NCBI GenBank assembly: GCA_018268035.1
Contig: JAFDXI010000153.1
Location: 31,880 to 95,879, forward strand
Source: Bacteroidota bacterium
GTDB taxonomy: Bacteria; Bacteroidota; Bacteroidia; Chitinophagales; Chitinophagaceae
Direction of reading: 5' to 3'
DNA: 64,000 nt
Part shown: positions 8,669-17,936 of the stretch, piece after piece
How the letters are laid out: each line of letters starts with the position of its first letter
Position numbering within the stretch: the first letter of the stretch is position 1
Program-made: the position numbers and the translations under genes
The notes under the pieces: model-generated
The model's input: the letters and a program-made list of their open reading frames with translations, nothing else
Told to the model about the DNA's origin: nothing
The model's database searches: none

Positions 8669-9232
8669 TTAATAGTTTATAAATTCATTATACAAATCTT
8701 CAAGTCGTTTGCGCAGGTAAAGAACTGCATACCGCTTTCTTGAAATTATAGTTTTTAATTTTTCATGTTGTAAGTCCGCTATCTGCTGCAAGGTCTTTTC
8801 TTCAAATTCATTCAAAATAAATACCTCTCGCTGGTTGGCCGGCAATTCATCTAAGGCACTCATCAGCGTTTCCCAAAACATTTGTTGCAATTCTTTTGTG
8901 TCTTTGTTCTCATCATCTGCAAGGAAAAAATCAATCATATTCAACCCATCCTCGTCATCACTGACAAAATAGTCCAGGCTGTCTTCTTTTTTTCTACGAT
9001 ATTGATCTGTGATTTTATTGCGTGCCACCCTATATAACCAGCCACTCATACTATCAATATTTTCCAATGATGGCTGATTGCTCAACTGGTACCAAACGTC
9101 CTGTAAAATATCCTCTGCATCTTCTTTTGTAGGCACCCTGCTCCGGATGAAAGCAAATAATTGTTGCCCATACAATTTAATCGTCTGTATAATATTATTT
9201 TTTCTTAAGGCCATTTCAGCCATGCCTGCCAT
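8669..9232 (-). CDS. ECF-type RNA polymerase sigma factor
   Basis: A 187-residue sigma-70 family factor of the extracytoplasmic-function type. Region 2 is visible at about residues 22-85 (LFAFIRSRVPTKEDAEDILQDVW, then GWLYRVARNKITDQYRR), and region 4 at about 120-175 (LDELPANQREVFILNEFEEKTLQQIADL, then IISRKRYAVLYLRKRL). An acidic linker separates them. It would direct RNA polymerase to a small regulon in response to an unknown signal. The first in-frame ATG at 9232 is taken; the second Met (residue 4 or 7) is also possible. Confidence 0.85.
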   Translation of the reverse strand: MAGMAEMALRKNNIIQTIKLYGQQLFAFIRSRVPTKEDAEDILQDVWYQLSNQPSLENIDSMSGWLYRVARNKITDQYRRKKEDSLDYFVSDDEDGLNMIDFFLADDENKDTKELQQMFWETLMSALDELPANQREVFILNEFEEKTLQQIADLQHEKLKTIISRKRYAVLYLRKRLEDLYNEFINY

Positions 9233-9397
9233 TTAACGAGGAAGACGGATGAAAATAAAATTTACTTTACAGAAGTTGATATTTTTTTATAGCAATGGAA
9301 AAATCCAAAGCATTTTAAAAATGAAATTGTGGTAAGAAAATTTTTTTTGTAATGAAAAATAAATAACAATAAATGTGATTACATAAAATTGAATATT

Positions 9398-10231
9398 TTA
9401 TTTCAACTGGTAAGCAACAATTGAGTTTTTCCAGAAGGTAGGCACATACACAATTTTATTTTTTGTATCATAACCAATATCAGCCGAATTAATGTTTTCT
9501 TTTCTTGTATCAACCATTAATTGCTTTTCTCCTTTTCCGTTCACATAATAAATTGCGCCAGTCCAGCAGGAAACAATAAAGTCATTACCTGAAACATTTT
9601 CTATTCCGTCGGTGCTTTCATCCAGACCATCAGCCAGTCTCACTAAAGATTTATCCGGATTTGTCTTAAAAACGGTTCCTGCATCAAGAAAATAAAGTGC
9701 ATGGTCATGCCATAAAACTCCATTGGGACCTTTTAAATTGTCAATATAAATTTTGGGTTGATCATTTTCAATTCTGTATATCCTCTCATTCTTTGAATCA
9801 GACACCCATATCACACCATCACTGTCAACAGAAACATCATTCAATCCCGCAGAATCACTCACTTCTATTCTTTTTTCTACAGTTGCATTTTGAATATTAA
9901 TTACTGCAATGCCTGTAACATCTGCCACATATAATTTACCATCATACATCCCAATTCCTTTTGGTGAATTTAAACCTGTCACCCAATCAACAGCAATAAT
10001 TTTTCCATCTAATCCCACTTTACCTATTGAACCATTGCCATCCATTGCCCAGGGATCTGTACCATTAATATTTGAAACATATAAAACATGGTTGCCACCA
10101 TCAAAGAAAACAGATTCCGGAACTTTTAATAAGGTATCAGTTTGCCACAATTTTGTGAGCGAATGCTGCGCTTTGGGGCTGTTACAACTCCACATCCCGA
10201 CAGCAACCATGAGTAAATAAGTAAGTTTCAT
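9398..10231 (-). CDS. SMP-30/gluconolactonase-like lipoprotein
   Basis: A beta-propeller protein of 278 residues. The frame is open further upstream, but the ATG at 10231 gives a proper lipoprotein leader ending GMWSC, so it is chosen. Repeated blades are visible (VFFDGGNHVLYVSN, GLNSPKGIGMYDGKLYVAD, GLNDVSVDSDGVIWVSD, GPNGVLWHDHALYFLD), with the Gly-Leu-Asn and Gly-Pro-Asn turns typical of the SMP-30/NHL group. Many members hydrolyse sugar lactones with a bound calcium ion. It is divergent from a PQQ-type sugar dehydrogenase, which makes lactones, so a lactonase role is reasonable though not proved. Confidence 0.65.
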   Translation of the reverse strand: MKLTYLLMVAVGMWSCNSPKAQHSLTKLWQTDTLLKVPESVFFDGGNHVLYVSNINGTDPWAMDGNGSIGKVGLDGKIIAVDWVTGLNSPKGIGMYDGKLYVADVTGIAVINIQNATVEKRIEVSDSAGLNDVSVDSDGVIWVSDSKNERIYRIENDQPKIYIDNLKGPNGVLWHDHALYFLDAGTVFKTNPDKSLVRLADGLDESTDGIENVSGNDFIVSCWTGAIYYVNGKGEKQLMVDTRKENINSADIGYDTKNKIVYVPTFWKNSIVAYQLK

Positions 10232-10354
10232 ATCAGCAGGTTTTAATAAAGATATGCAGATAAATTTTTTGTATGAATTTAATATTTGAAATTTACAACC
10301 ATCACTTGTATGTAATAGATTGCAACAATTTTTTCTCAATAAAAAACATCCTGT

Positions 10355-11587
10355 ATGCAAATAAAAATTCCATTGTATATGTTGTTTAGTGCAACATTAG
10401 TTTTAGCAAGTTGTGGCAGCCATGAACCAATAGCTACTACACAAAATACTGATTCAACAAAACTACCGCCTGTAGAAAAACAAGCGCCAAATTCAAATTA
10501 TAAACCTGCATTTGAAGGACAAACAAGGATTGCAGGTGCAAAAACCACAACGCCATTTAAAGTAGATGAGTTAGTAACCAAAATGGGTGAACCCTGGGCT
10601 ATAGTACCGATGAATGATGGCAGGTTTATGATTACATTTAAAAAAGGCTACATGGAAATCCATGATGCAGACGGGAAACCTGTAAAAAAAATTACCGGGT
10701 TTCCTGCAGTTGATGATGACGGACAAGGCGGTTTACTCGATGTCGCATTCGATCCTGATTTTAATAACAACAAAATAATTTACTGGTCATTCTCTGAGCC
10801 CCACGGCTCAGCCAATTGTACTGCAGTTGCTAAAGGAAAACTCAATGAAACTGCAGGCAAAGTGGAAGATGTAAAAGTTATTTTCCGTGCTTTACCGGCA
10901 TTAAAAAGCGACCTGCATTTTGGTTCACGCCTCATATTTGATAAAGACGGAAACCTCTTTGTCAGTGCTGGTGAAAGATCAATTCTTGAAGGCAGAGCAC
11001 AAGCTCAAAAATTAGAAGCAGGGCTTGGAAAAATTTTTAAGATTACCACCGATGGCAACCCAGCACCGGGCAATCCATTCATCAACACACCAGGTGCAGT
11101 GCCACAAATTTATAGTTATGGCCATCGCAACCCGCAGGGCCTTGATATCAATCCTGCAACAGGTGAATTGTGGGAAGCAGAGTTTGGGCCAAGAGGTGGT
11201 GATGAAGTGAACATTATTCATGCAGGAAAAGATTATGGATGGCCCATTATTACTTATGGCATTGAATATAGTGGTGAAAAAGTCGGTGATGGCATCCAAC
11301 AAAAAGAAGGACTTGAACAACCGGTTTATTATTGGGATCCTGTTGTATCGCCAAGCGGAATAGTTTTTTATAATGGAGATGCAATTCCGGAATGGAAAAA
11401 TAATTTGTTCCTTGCCTGCTTAAGCGGACAGCATATTTGCAGGCTGGTAATAAAAGATAATAAAGTGGTAGGTGAAGAAAGATTACTGACTGATAAGAAT
11501 AAACGTTTTCGCGATGTTGCTTACAGCAACCAAATGCTATACGCAATCACTGATGATGGATGTTTGTATCGCATCAGTAAACAATAA
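10355..11587 (+). CDS. PQQ-dependent sugar dehydrogenase (glucose/sorbosone dehydrogenase family), lipoprotein
   Basis: Predicted to oxidise aldose sugars in the periplasm with pyrroloquinoline quinone, feeding electrons to the respiratory chain. The 410-residue protein has a lipobox (LVLASC) and a six-bladed propeller: GEPWAIVPMNDGRFMITFK, GQGGLLDVAFDPDF, LHFGSRLIFDKDGNLFVSAGER and the family signature SYGHRNPQGLDINPATGELWEAEFGP. The HRNPQG loop and the following E-GPRGGDE are the hallmark of soluble aldose dehydrogenases of the YliI/Asd type. Divergent from the SMP-30 lipoprotein. A strong bidirectional terminator follows directly. Confidence 0.8.
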   Translation: MQIKIPLYMLFSATLVLASCGSHEPIATTQNTDSTKLPPVEKQAPNSNYKPAFEGQTRIAGAKTTTPFKVDELVTKMGEPWAIVPMNDGRFMITFKKGYMEIHDADGKPVKKITGFPAVDDDGQGGLLDVAFDPDFNNNKIIYWSFSEPHGSANCTAVAKGKLNETAGKVEDVKVIFRALPALKSDLHFGSRLIFDKDGNLFVSAGERSILEGRAQAQKLEAGLGKIFKITTDGNPAPGNPFINTPGAVPQIYSYGHRNPQGLDINPATGELWEAEFGPRGGDEVNIIHAGKDYGWPIITYGIEYSGEKVGDGIQQKEGLEQPVYYWDPVVSPSGIVFYNGDAIPEWKNNLFLACLSGQHICRLVIKDNKVVGEERLLTDKNKRFRDVAYSNQMLYAITDDGCLYRISKQ

Positions 11588-11629
11588 AAAAAAGCAGCAG
11601 ATAAAATTCATTTGTCTGCTGCTTTTTTT
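11587..11629. terminator. Bidirectional intrinsic terminator
   Basis: A perfect 15-base inverted repeat (11587-11601 with 11615-11629) whose core is GCAGCAGA/TCTGCTGC flanked by A7 on one side and T7 on the other. It lies between two converging genes and can stop transcription from both. Confidence 0.85.
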
Positions 11630-11665
11630 ATCTGGATATTATAATTGTCAATTGGACGAATATTA

Positions 11666-13531
11666 TTATTGTTTGAAAAAATTTGCAGACTTTACAGTAT
11701 TATTATCTGAAACTGTTATCACATAAGACCCTTTCGGAAGCACAGCTACGCTCATTTTATATACATTATTTATTTCAATGTTTTGGGAGATAAAAGAATT
11801 ACCCTGCATATTAGCAATACGAACTATATATTTCCCTTTTGGAATATTTTTTAGCATAATAAAATCTGTAACCGGGTTAGGAGAAAATTGCAATGATTGA
11901 ATAATTATGTTTTTCTTATTCTGTAAAAATCCGGTAGCCAGCTCATGAGCGCCTATATCAATTGTACCTACTTTTCTATTGTTGCCAAAATAATCAACAG
12001 TACCCCACTCTCCCATGTCATCTCCAACAATAGCAGAAGGATCGCCCTGACCAATACATGGTGAACTACTTTGAATATGCAGGTCGGGATATACAGCATT
12101 GTTGCCACTAATGCCTTCATTAACAAATAGTGGATTTCCATATTGATCTTCTGTTGCAAAACCAAAACTGTTAGATGATTGATAACTGTTAAATGAAGAA
12201 TAATTATAGTTTGTTCCGTTTATTTTAAACTGATATGTCAGGCCTGAACCGTTTGCATTGCCTTTGCAATACCATTGATTATAATTCATGGTAAGGTTAG
12301 AGATTACAGCATTGGCATCTGAATTGATCATTGCAGTATTGCTTGATCTTGCATAAAAAATATTATCATTGATTTTAACATCCTGCATATTATCAATCAC
12401 CAGTTCTGCCCATGCAGAAAACTTAACACTGGTACCACTAACATCACCATCTCTTTTACCACCCCTGTTATTATAAAAACAAGTATTGTTAACCACTAAT
12501 GCATTCTGCAATTTTCCTTTATAATTTCCGATTTTCAAGCCTGCGCTACGGCAATTATAAATAAGATTATTTCGAACAGTTATATCCTGAGTTTCATAAG
12601 TAATGGATGAAGGATCATTCTCAGCACTTATCTCAATACCATAATCACCATCATGTATCAGGTTGCGTTCAATCAATACAGATTTTCCTCCATCCACATA
12701 AATGCTGGCGCCTTCAGCATAAGGACTTTGGTTTTCATAAAATGTATTGTTGGCAATTGTTCCGTTTCTTGCCTGGTCAATGCTTGTGTTGCTGTTTTCA
12801 CCTTCAAACCCGATTACATCAATTCCAATATTAGTATTATCGTGTATAATATTATTTGTTGCGCTGAAACCATCAATGTTTGAATTGAAAGAACATACTT
12901 CACTGAAGCCTGTGACATTATCATGAAATTCGCAATCATGTATATTGATATTTTGTATAGCCGCAGTGCTTCTTCCATACACAATAAACGGTTGAGAATT
13001 TTTACTTGATGTTGGTTTTTTATTAGGATTCGTATTCCAGTTGATTGCTGTGAAAACACAATTTTTTATTTCGATATTTTGCATGGCATAGCTTCCTGAA
13101 GAATTGATGAGTAAACCCTGGGCATTGTTTTTTGCATTGTCTCTCGTAAATGTAAAACCATCAATAATGATATTGCTGAAGTTGGTAATCTGCAAAACAG
13201 GTGCAGCAGATGCACCAATTGATTTTAAATAGACTGTTCCACTTCCATTTTTTTGTAAAGTAATTTTTGCAGATGAAGTACCTGAAAATTTCCAGGTAAG
13301 ATTTTGTTTGTAAGTACCTGGCGCTACCAAAATAATATCACCTGGCGACGATGCTGTATTCAACGCTTTTTGTACAGTTAAAAATGGTGTAGAAGCCGAT
13401 GTGCCGTTATTAGCATCATTACCTGTGGACGCATTTACATAATAGGTAGTTGCAAACGAAAATTGCAATGATAACACTGATAAAAATGTTACCAATACAG
13501 CGATTTTGTAGTGGTTTGTAAAGTTTTTCAT
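11666..13531 (-). CDS. Right-handed parallel beta-helix protein with T9SS sorting domain
   Basis: A 621-residue exported protein with a signal peptide (residues 1-27). The mature start TYYVNASTGNDANNGTSASTP matches the usual entry of polysaccharide-acting or binding beta-helix proteins, and the centre (residues about 110-400) is a string of helix coils marked by Asn-rich turns such as NIIIDGFTF, NIEIKNCVF, GIEISAEN, DITVRNNLIYN. The last 80 residues, starting FSPNPVTDFIML, are a T9SS type A sorting domain, so it is carried to the surface and probably anchored or released. It could be a polysaccharide lyase-like enzyme, but no catalytic residues can be named. Confidence 0.75.
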   Translation of the reverse strand: MKNFTNHYKIAVLVTFLSVLSLQFSFATTYYVNASTGNDANNGTSASTPFLTVQKALNTASSPGDIILVAPGTYKQNLTWKFSGTSSAKITLQKNGSGTVYLKSIGASAAPVLQITNFSNIIIDGFTFTRDNAKNNAQGLLINSSGSYAMQNIEIKNCVFTAINWNTNPNKKPTSSKNSQPFIVYGRSTAAIQNINIHDCEFHDNVTGFSEVCSFNSNIDGFSATNNIIHDNTNIGIDVIGFEGENSNTSIDQARNGTIANNTFYENQSPYAEGASIYVDGGKSVLIERNLIHDGDYGIEISAENDPSSITYETQDITVRNNLIYNCRSAGLKIGNYKGKLQNALVVNNTCFYNNRGGKRDGDVSGTSVKFSAWAELVIDNMQDVKINDNIFYARSSNTAMINSDANAVISNLTMNYNQWYCKGNANGSGLTYQFKINGTNYNYSSFNSYQSSNSFGFATEDQYGNPLFVNEGISGNNAVYPDLHIQSSSPCIGQGDPSAIVGDDMGEWGTVDYFGNNRKVGTIDIGAHELATGFLQNKKNIIIQSLQFSPNPVTDFIMLKNIPKGKYIVRIANMQGNSFISQNIEINNVYKMSVAVLPKGSYVITVSDNNTVKSANFFKQ

Positions 13532-13601
13532 GATGTCTGTTTTATGAGAAATGAAACCAAATATAATATTTTTTGAAAGTTTATGAAGAAAAATGAAAGA
13601 T

Positions 13602-13633
13602 TTTGAAAGATAAAATAAATTTCTTTATTTTTG
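13602..13633 (+). promoter_or_regulatory. Promoter of the sugar isomerase-kinase-aldolase operon
   Basis: A -33 TTTG at 13602-13605, a 20-base spacer and a -7 box TATTTTTG at 13626-13633 fit the Bacteroidota housekeeping promoter. The ATG follows 19 bases after the -7 box. Confidence 0.65.
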
Positions 13634-13652
13634 TTTCTACAAAACACAATGA

Positions 13653-14840
13653 ATGTCTTTTCTTAAACTCGACGAAAAATATCTCCGTCAGAAGGGTGCA
13701 CAACTAACAGCTTCAGAGATTGCCGGCCAGCCCCAATTATGGGAAGCTACACATCAATTATTCCTGGAGCATATAAAAAAGTTGCAGCAATTACTTTCGG
13801 AAGCTTATTCAGAAATTGATAATATTATCCTGACCGGCGCAGGCACCAGCGCTTTTATCGGGCTTTCACTCGAAGGTGTTTTTTTCAGGCAAGCAAAAAT
13901 TCAAACAAGGGCTATTCCTACCACTCATATTGTTTCGCATCCACAGGATTATTTTAATGATGAACAGGTTTCATTAGTGGTTTCTTTCGCAAGAAGCGGC
14001 AACAGTCCTGAAAGCTGCGCAGCGATTGAATTGGCAGATAAGTTTTCAAAAAAATGTTTTCATATAATTATCACCTGCGATGCAAATGGAGCATTGGCAC
14101 ATCTTAAAACAATCAATCCAAGATATGTTTTTGTTTTACCTGCAACAGCCAATGATAAAAGTCTTGCAATGACCGGCAGCTATTCTGCCATGTTATTATC
14201 AGGACTGATGATTGCATATATCCATCATCCTGCATTTATAAAAACACAACTTCAATTCATCAAGAGGGCAGCACAAAATATTTTATCAGGAGAATTAGAA
14301 ACCATCAGTGAAATAGCAGCGAAAGATTTCAAACGTGCAGTATTTCTCGGTTCAGGAAATTTATTGGGCACAGCAACAGAAGCTGCTTTAAAATTACAGG
14401 AGCTTACCAATGGAAAAATTATTTGCAAACAGGATAGTTATCTTGGCCTGAGGCACGGGCCTAAAGCAGTAATTAATGAACAAACCCTTGTAGTATATTT
14501 TTTAAGCAGTGATGATTATGTTAGGAGATATGAAGAAGACCTCATCAACACTATGAAAGATGGCAATCATGTAATGCTTTGTCTTGCCGTTGGTGATGGC
14601 AATGCAATGATGCCAAATACAGATGAAAAAATTAGCTTTGGAATGACAGGTGAAAAAATCCACGAAGATTTTTTACCTGTGTGTTCAATCATTGCTGGTC
14701 AGTTACTAGGTTTTTACAAAAGCATTCAATTGGGACTTTCACCTGACAATCCATCTGTGAACGGTGCAATTTCAAGGGTGGTGCAGGGCGTAAATATTTA
14801 CCCGGTTGAAACAAAAAAACAACCGACAACAATTGAATGA
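13653..14840 (+). CDS. agaS: AgaS-type SIS-domain sugar phosphate isomerase/deaminase
   Basis: Proteins of this type convert galactosamine-6-phosphate, or a related amino- or aldose-phosphate, to tagatose-6-phosphate. The 395-residue protein has two SIS domains: the first with TGAGTSAFIG (61-70) and the sugar-phosphate loop SFARSGNSPES (111-121), the second with FLGSGNLLGTATEAALKLQELT and a DSYLGLRHGPKAV block that is typical of the AgaS branch. It is the first gene of a three-gene operon; its stop overlaps the start of the kinase gene by 4 bases. The neighbours make the tagatose route likely. Its preference for amino sugar or plain sugar cannot be told from sequence. Confidence 0.8.
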   Translation: MSFLKLDEKYLRQKGAQLTASEIAGQPQLWEATHQLFLEHIKKLQQLLSEAYSEIDNIILTGAGTSAFIGLSLEGVFFRQAKIQTRAIPTTHIVSHPQDYFNDEQVSLVVSFARSGNSPESCAAIELADKFSKKCFHIIITCDANGALAHLKTINPRYVFVLPATANDKSLAMTGSYSAMLLSGLMIAYIHHPAFIKTQLQFIKRAAQNILSGELETISEIAAKDFKRAVFLGSGNLLGTATEAALKLQELTNGKIICKQDSYLGLRHGPKAVINEQTLVVYFLSSDDYVRRYEEDLINTMKDGNHVMLCLAVGDGNAMMPNTDEKISFGMTGEKIHEDFLPVCSIIAGQLLGFYKSIQLGLSPDNPSVNGAISRVVQGVNIYPVETKKQPTTIE

Positions 14841-15877
14841 TTTTTTATACAATATTTATTTCTCAAAACGAACTGCTTCATTTGAAAAAAAAATTAAACG
14901 TGATAAAGAATAAAAATAATAAATCACATTCCACCCAATTTGATGTTTTGGTTGTAGGTGAATTAAACATTGACCTCATCTTAAACGGACTTCAGCAATT
15001 TCCTGAAGTAGGTAAAGAAATACTGGCTGACAATATGATTTATACACTTGGGAGCAGTGCAGCCATATTTGCTTCAAACCTAAGCGCACTGGGCGTTTCA
15101 GTGAATTATTGCGGCTGTATTGGCAATGATGATTTTGGTAAAAAAATAATTGTAGATCTGGAATCAAAAGGAGTGGGAACAGAAAATATTATTCAAACTA
15201 ATCATGTTAAAACAGGTATTACCGTCGCATTCAATTTTGACCAGCAACGCGCTATGGTCACATACCCTGGTGCCATGAATGAATTGAATGAAAATGATAT
15301 TACTGATGCCATGTTAAGCAATGCAAAACACCTGCATGTCAGCTCCATGTTTTTGCAACCTGCATTAAAGCCTGGCCTTCCAAAATTGTTTAAAAGGGCA
15401 AAAGATCTTGGGTTGACCACTTCGTTGGATCCACAATGGGATACAACTGAAAAATGGGAAAGCGATTGGAAAACATTATTAGCATTTGTAGATGTGTTCT
15501 TGCCAAACATTGAAGAACTCAGGAACATAACTAAAAAACAAAATGTTGATGAAGCTGTAGCAACCCTCAAAGATTTTGCAAATATGATTGTTGTGAAAAA
15601 AAGTGTGGAAGGCGCTTCAGCATTTTACAAAAATGAAATAACAAATCAACCTGCATTTATCAATCATGAATTTGCTGATGCCATTGGTGCAGGCGACAGT
15701 TTTAATGCAGGCTTTATCCGTGAATTTATTTTTGATAAATCATTAAAACAATGCACTGAACTTGGCGCTGTTTGTGGCGCTATCAATACTACAGCTCATG
15801 GTGGCACTACAGCATTTACCGACCTGGCTTCGATAAAAAAAATTGCCCTGAAAAAATTTAATTACATTTTACAATGA
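14837..15877 (+). CDS. PfkB-family sugar kinase (possible tagatose-6-phosphate kinase)
   Basis: A ribokinase-fold kinase of 346 residues. The N-terminal PfkB motif is seen at 36-45 (DVLVVGELNIDLIL region), the Gly-Gly-type substrate loop at 70-80, and the ATP/catalytic motif DAIGAGDSFNAGF at 281-293, with the general base Asp287 in GAGD. It overlaps the gene before by 4 bases and the gene after by 4 bases. In this operon it probably phosphorylates tagatose-6-phosphate to the bisphosphate. The first 30 residues, rich in Lys and Asn, are longer than usual; a later start is possible but the overlap and operon layout favour the ATG at 14837. Confidence 0.75.
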   Translation: MIFYTIFISQNELLHLKKKLNVIKNKNNKSHSTQFDVLVVGELNIDLILNGLQQFPEVGKEILADNMIYTLGSSAAIFASNLSALGVSVNYCGCIGNDDFGKKIIVDLESKGVGTENIIQTNHVKTGITVAFNFDQQRAMVTYPGAMNELNENDITDAMLSNAKHLHVSSMFLQPALKPGLPKLFKRAKDLGLTTSLDPQWDTTEKWESDWKTLLAFVDVFLPNIEELRNITKKQNVDEAVATLKDFANMIVVKKSVEGASAFYKNEITNQPAFINHEFADAIGAGDSFNAGFIREFIFDKSLKQCTELGAVCGAINTTAHGGTTAFTDLASIKKIALKKFNYILQ

Positions 15878-16689
15878 CGATGAAAGAAAAACTTGCAGGA
15901 TACACAAAAGCAGGTAAGGCATTACTGGCAGTTAATTTCTACAATTTCGAAACATTAAAAGGTTTGTTGCTTGCAGCAAAAGTTACCAACAGCAGTTTGA
16001 TTTTACAGCTAAGTGAAAGTTCATTACACTATCTCGGCATCAAACCATCAATTGCAATGGCAAGAGCCATGCTGAAAGAATTTGATGTAGAAGGATGGGT
16101 GCATCTTGATCATGGCAGTAGTATTGAAATCATACAACAATGTCTTGATGCAGGTTTTGACAGTGTCATGATTGATGCCAGTGAAAGACCTTTTGATGAA
16201 AATGTACGCATCACAACAGAAGCTGTAAAGATTGCAGCAACATACAATGCAAATGTTGAAGCTGAACTGGGATATATTGCAAAGCTCAACCAGTCTCAGG
16301 AATTTGAACCTACCCGTGCATCGGATGCCAAACGTTTTGCAGAAGCAACTGGTATTGATGCACTGGCAATAGCCATCGGCAATGCACATGGCTTTTATAA
16401 AGAAACGCCCAGGTTAAGATTGGACAGGTTAGAAGAAATACGCGCTGAAGTTTCCTGTGCACTGGTATTACATGGCAGCAGTGGCATACCTGAAGAACAA
16501 TTGCAGGAAGCCATTCGCAAGGGCATCAGTAAAATCAACCTGGCAACGGAAACAAAAAATACTTTCATGAAAAGGTTGCAATCATTGCTGGCAGACAATG
16601 ATGAAATTGATTTGCGCAAAGTGTTTCCAAAAGCAATTGATGCAGTAAAGGATTTGATAGTAAGAAAACTTGAAGTGATTAATATTTAG
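15874..16689 (+). CDS. Class II fructose/tagatose-bisphosphate aldolase
   Basis: A zinc-dependent aldolase of 271 residues, a little short of the usual 285. The HLDHG motif at 77-81 holds the catalytic Asp79 and the zinc ligand His80; IGNAHGFY (168-175) and LHGSSGI (199-205) hold the other zinc ligands His172 and His200, and NLATETK near the end is the substrate phosphate region. It is the last gene of the operon after the isomerase and the kinase, so it probably splits tagatose-1,6-bisphosphate to dihydroxyacetone phosphate and glyceraldehyde-3-phosphate. Fructose bisphosphate would also fit the sequence alone. Confidence 0.8.
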   Translation: MTMKEKLAGYTKAGKALLAVNFYNFETLKGLLLAAKVTNSSLILQLSESSLHYLGIKPSIAMARAMLKEFDVEGWVHLDHGSSIEIIQQCLDAGFDSVMIDASERPFDENVRITTEAVKIAATYNANVEAELGYIAKLNQSQEFEPTRASDAKRFAEATGIDALAIAIGNAHGFYKETPRLRLDRLEEIRAEVSCALVLHGSSGIPEEQLQEAIRKGISKINLATETKNTFMKRLQSLLADNDEIDLRKVFPKAIDAVKDLIVRKLEVINI

Positions 16690-16708
16690 ATGGTGAATGA
16701 TTCACCAT
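16690..16708. promoter_or_regulatory. Perfect palindrome after the aldolase gene
   Basis: ATGGTGAAT at 16690-16698 and ATTCACCAT at 16700-16708 form a perfect dyad with one central base, starting one base after the aldolase stop. It could be a regulator binding site for the exported hydrolase operon downstream, or a stem of a transcript end. Confidence 0.35.
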
Positions 16709-16722
16709 GTTGTTCATTTTTT

Positions 16723-16748
16723 AAGAAGTTCCGTTTTGCTTCTTTTTT
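16723..16748 (+). terminator. Hairpin with T run, probable terminator of the tagatose operon
   Basis: AAGAAG (16723-16728) pairs with CTTCTT (16739-16744) and is followed by more T residues and an AT-rich stretch. The stem is short and AT-rich so the strength is unclear. Confidence 0.4.
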
Positions 16749-16773
16749 ATTATTTTAAAAAACGGTCTATGTT

Positions 16774-17853
16774 ATGAAAAAGATACTGGTTGCCTGCGCA
16801 TTTATTTTCACACAACATTCTTTTGCTCAAACAAAAACCGAAAATATTTTATTAAGAAATTATCGCCCGGTATCAATTTATAAAACACCAACAGCCGATA
16901 TAAAGAAAGCTGCATTTCCTGTGATTGATATGCATTCACATGATTATATGCAAACTCAAAAAGATATTGATGAATGGGTAAAACTGATGGATAAAATGAA
17001 TATTCAGACAACAATGATATTTACTTATGAAACAGGAAAAGGGTTTGACAGTGCAGTAGAAAAATACAGTAAATATCCTGGCAGGTTTGAGCTCTGGTGT
17101 GGTTTTGATTATACTGGTTATGGCACACCGGGTTGGCAAAAACATGCAGTAGCAGAATTGGAAAGATGTTACAGGAAAGGCGCTAAAGGCGTGGGTGAAT
17201 TAGGTGATAAAGGTGATGGTGAATTATATTCAAAACCAACACCGGGAAAGGGTTTGCATATTGATGACCCGCAGATGAAACCTTTGCTTGAAAAATGCGC
17301 AGCATTGCATTTACCCGTCAGCATTCATGTAGCGGAAGATGAATGGATGTATGAAACACAAGACAGCACAAATGATGGTTTAATGAATTCATCTAAATGG
17401 CATGTGGATATGAATCAACCGGGAAAGCTTGGCCATGATGCATTGATAAAATCTCTGGAAAATGCAGTGCGTGAAAACCCTGCAACAATTTTTATTGCCT
17501 GTCACCTGGCCAATTCCTGTTCTAATTTGAAAGTGCTTGCCGATATGCTGGATAAATACCCCAACCTGTATGCTGATATTGCAGCGCGGTATGCCGAGAT
17601 TGCACCTGTGCCAAGATATGCTGCAGCATTTATTACAAAATACCAGAACAGGTTGTTGTATGGCACAGATAATGATCCTGAGGAACACATGTATTTAACA
17701 ACATTCAGGATTTTGGAAAGTGCTGATGAACATTTTTATGAAATAGGTTTGTTCACTTATCACTGGCCTTTATATGGATTGAACCTACCAAAAAATGTAT
17801 TGAAAAAAATATACAGGGCCAATGCGGAAAGAATTTTGAAATATTATAAATAA
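16774..17853 (+). CDS. Exported amidohydrolase-family protein (TIM-barrel metal hydrolase)
   Basis: A 359-residue protein with a signal peptide (residues 1-18, ending SFAQ). The barrel begins with a metal-binding VIDMHSHDY (residues 50-58), carries HVAED and ACHLANSC on later strands, and ends with GTDNDPEEHMY, where the Asp is the usual metal/catalytic residue of the amidohydrolase_2 group. The family acts on C-N, C-O or C-C bonds of diverse small molecules; the substrate is not deducible. It follows the tagatose operon and precedes an alpha-galactosidase-like gene, so it may act on a released sugar derivative, which is inference. Confidence 0.65.
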   Translation: MKKILVACAFIFTQHSFAQTKTENILLRNYRPVSIYKTPTADIKKAAFPVIDMHSHDYMQTQKDIDEWVKLMDKMNIQTTMIFTYETGKGFDSAVEKYSKYPGRFELWCGFDYTGYGTPGWQKHAVAELERCYRKGAKGVGELGDKGDGELYSKPTPGKGLHIDDPQMKPLLEKCAALHLPVSIHVAEDEWMYETQDSTNDGLMNSSKWHVDMNQPGKLGHDALIKSLENAVRENPATIFIACHLANSCSNLKVLADMLDKYPNLYADIAARYAEIAPVPRYAAAFITKYQNRLLYGTDNDPEEHMYLTTFRILESADEHFYEIGLFTYHWPLYGLNLPKNVLKKIYRANAERILKYYK

Positions 17854-17936
17854 CGTTTGTGCTACATCATAATTTAGAATCAGCATGATTTTATTATGAA
17901 CATATAAGAGTGAAGGCACAAAAAATATTTTTTGAG

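Noticed and set aside
10232..10360. Upstream extension of the SMP-30-like gene
   Set aside because: The extra 43 residues contain no signal peptide, and overlap the start of the divergent gene; the ATG at 10231 gives a lipobox leader.
12607..13059. ORFs inside the beta-helix gene
   Set aside because: They are shadows of the minus-strand beta-helix frame with low-complexity His/Gln-rich sequence.
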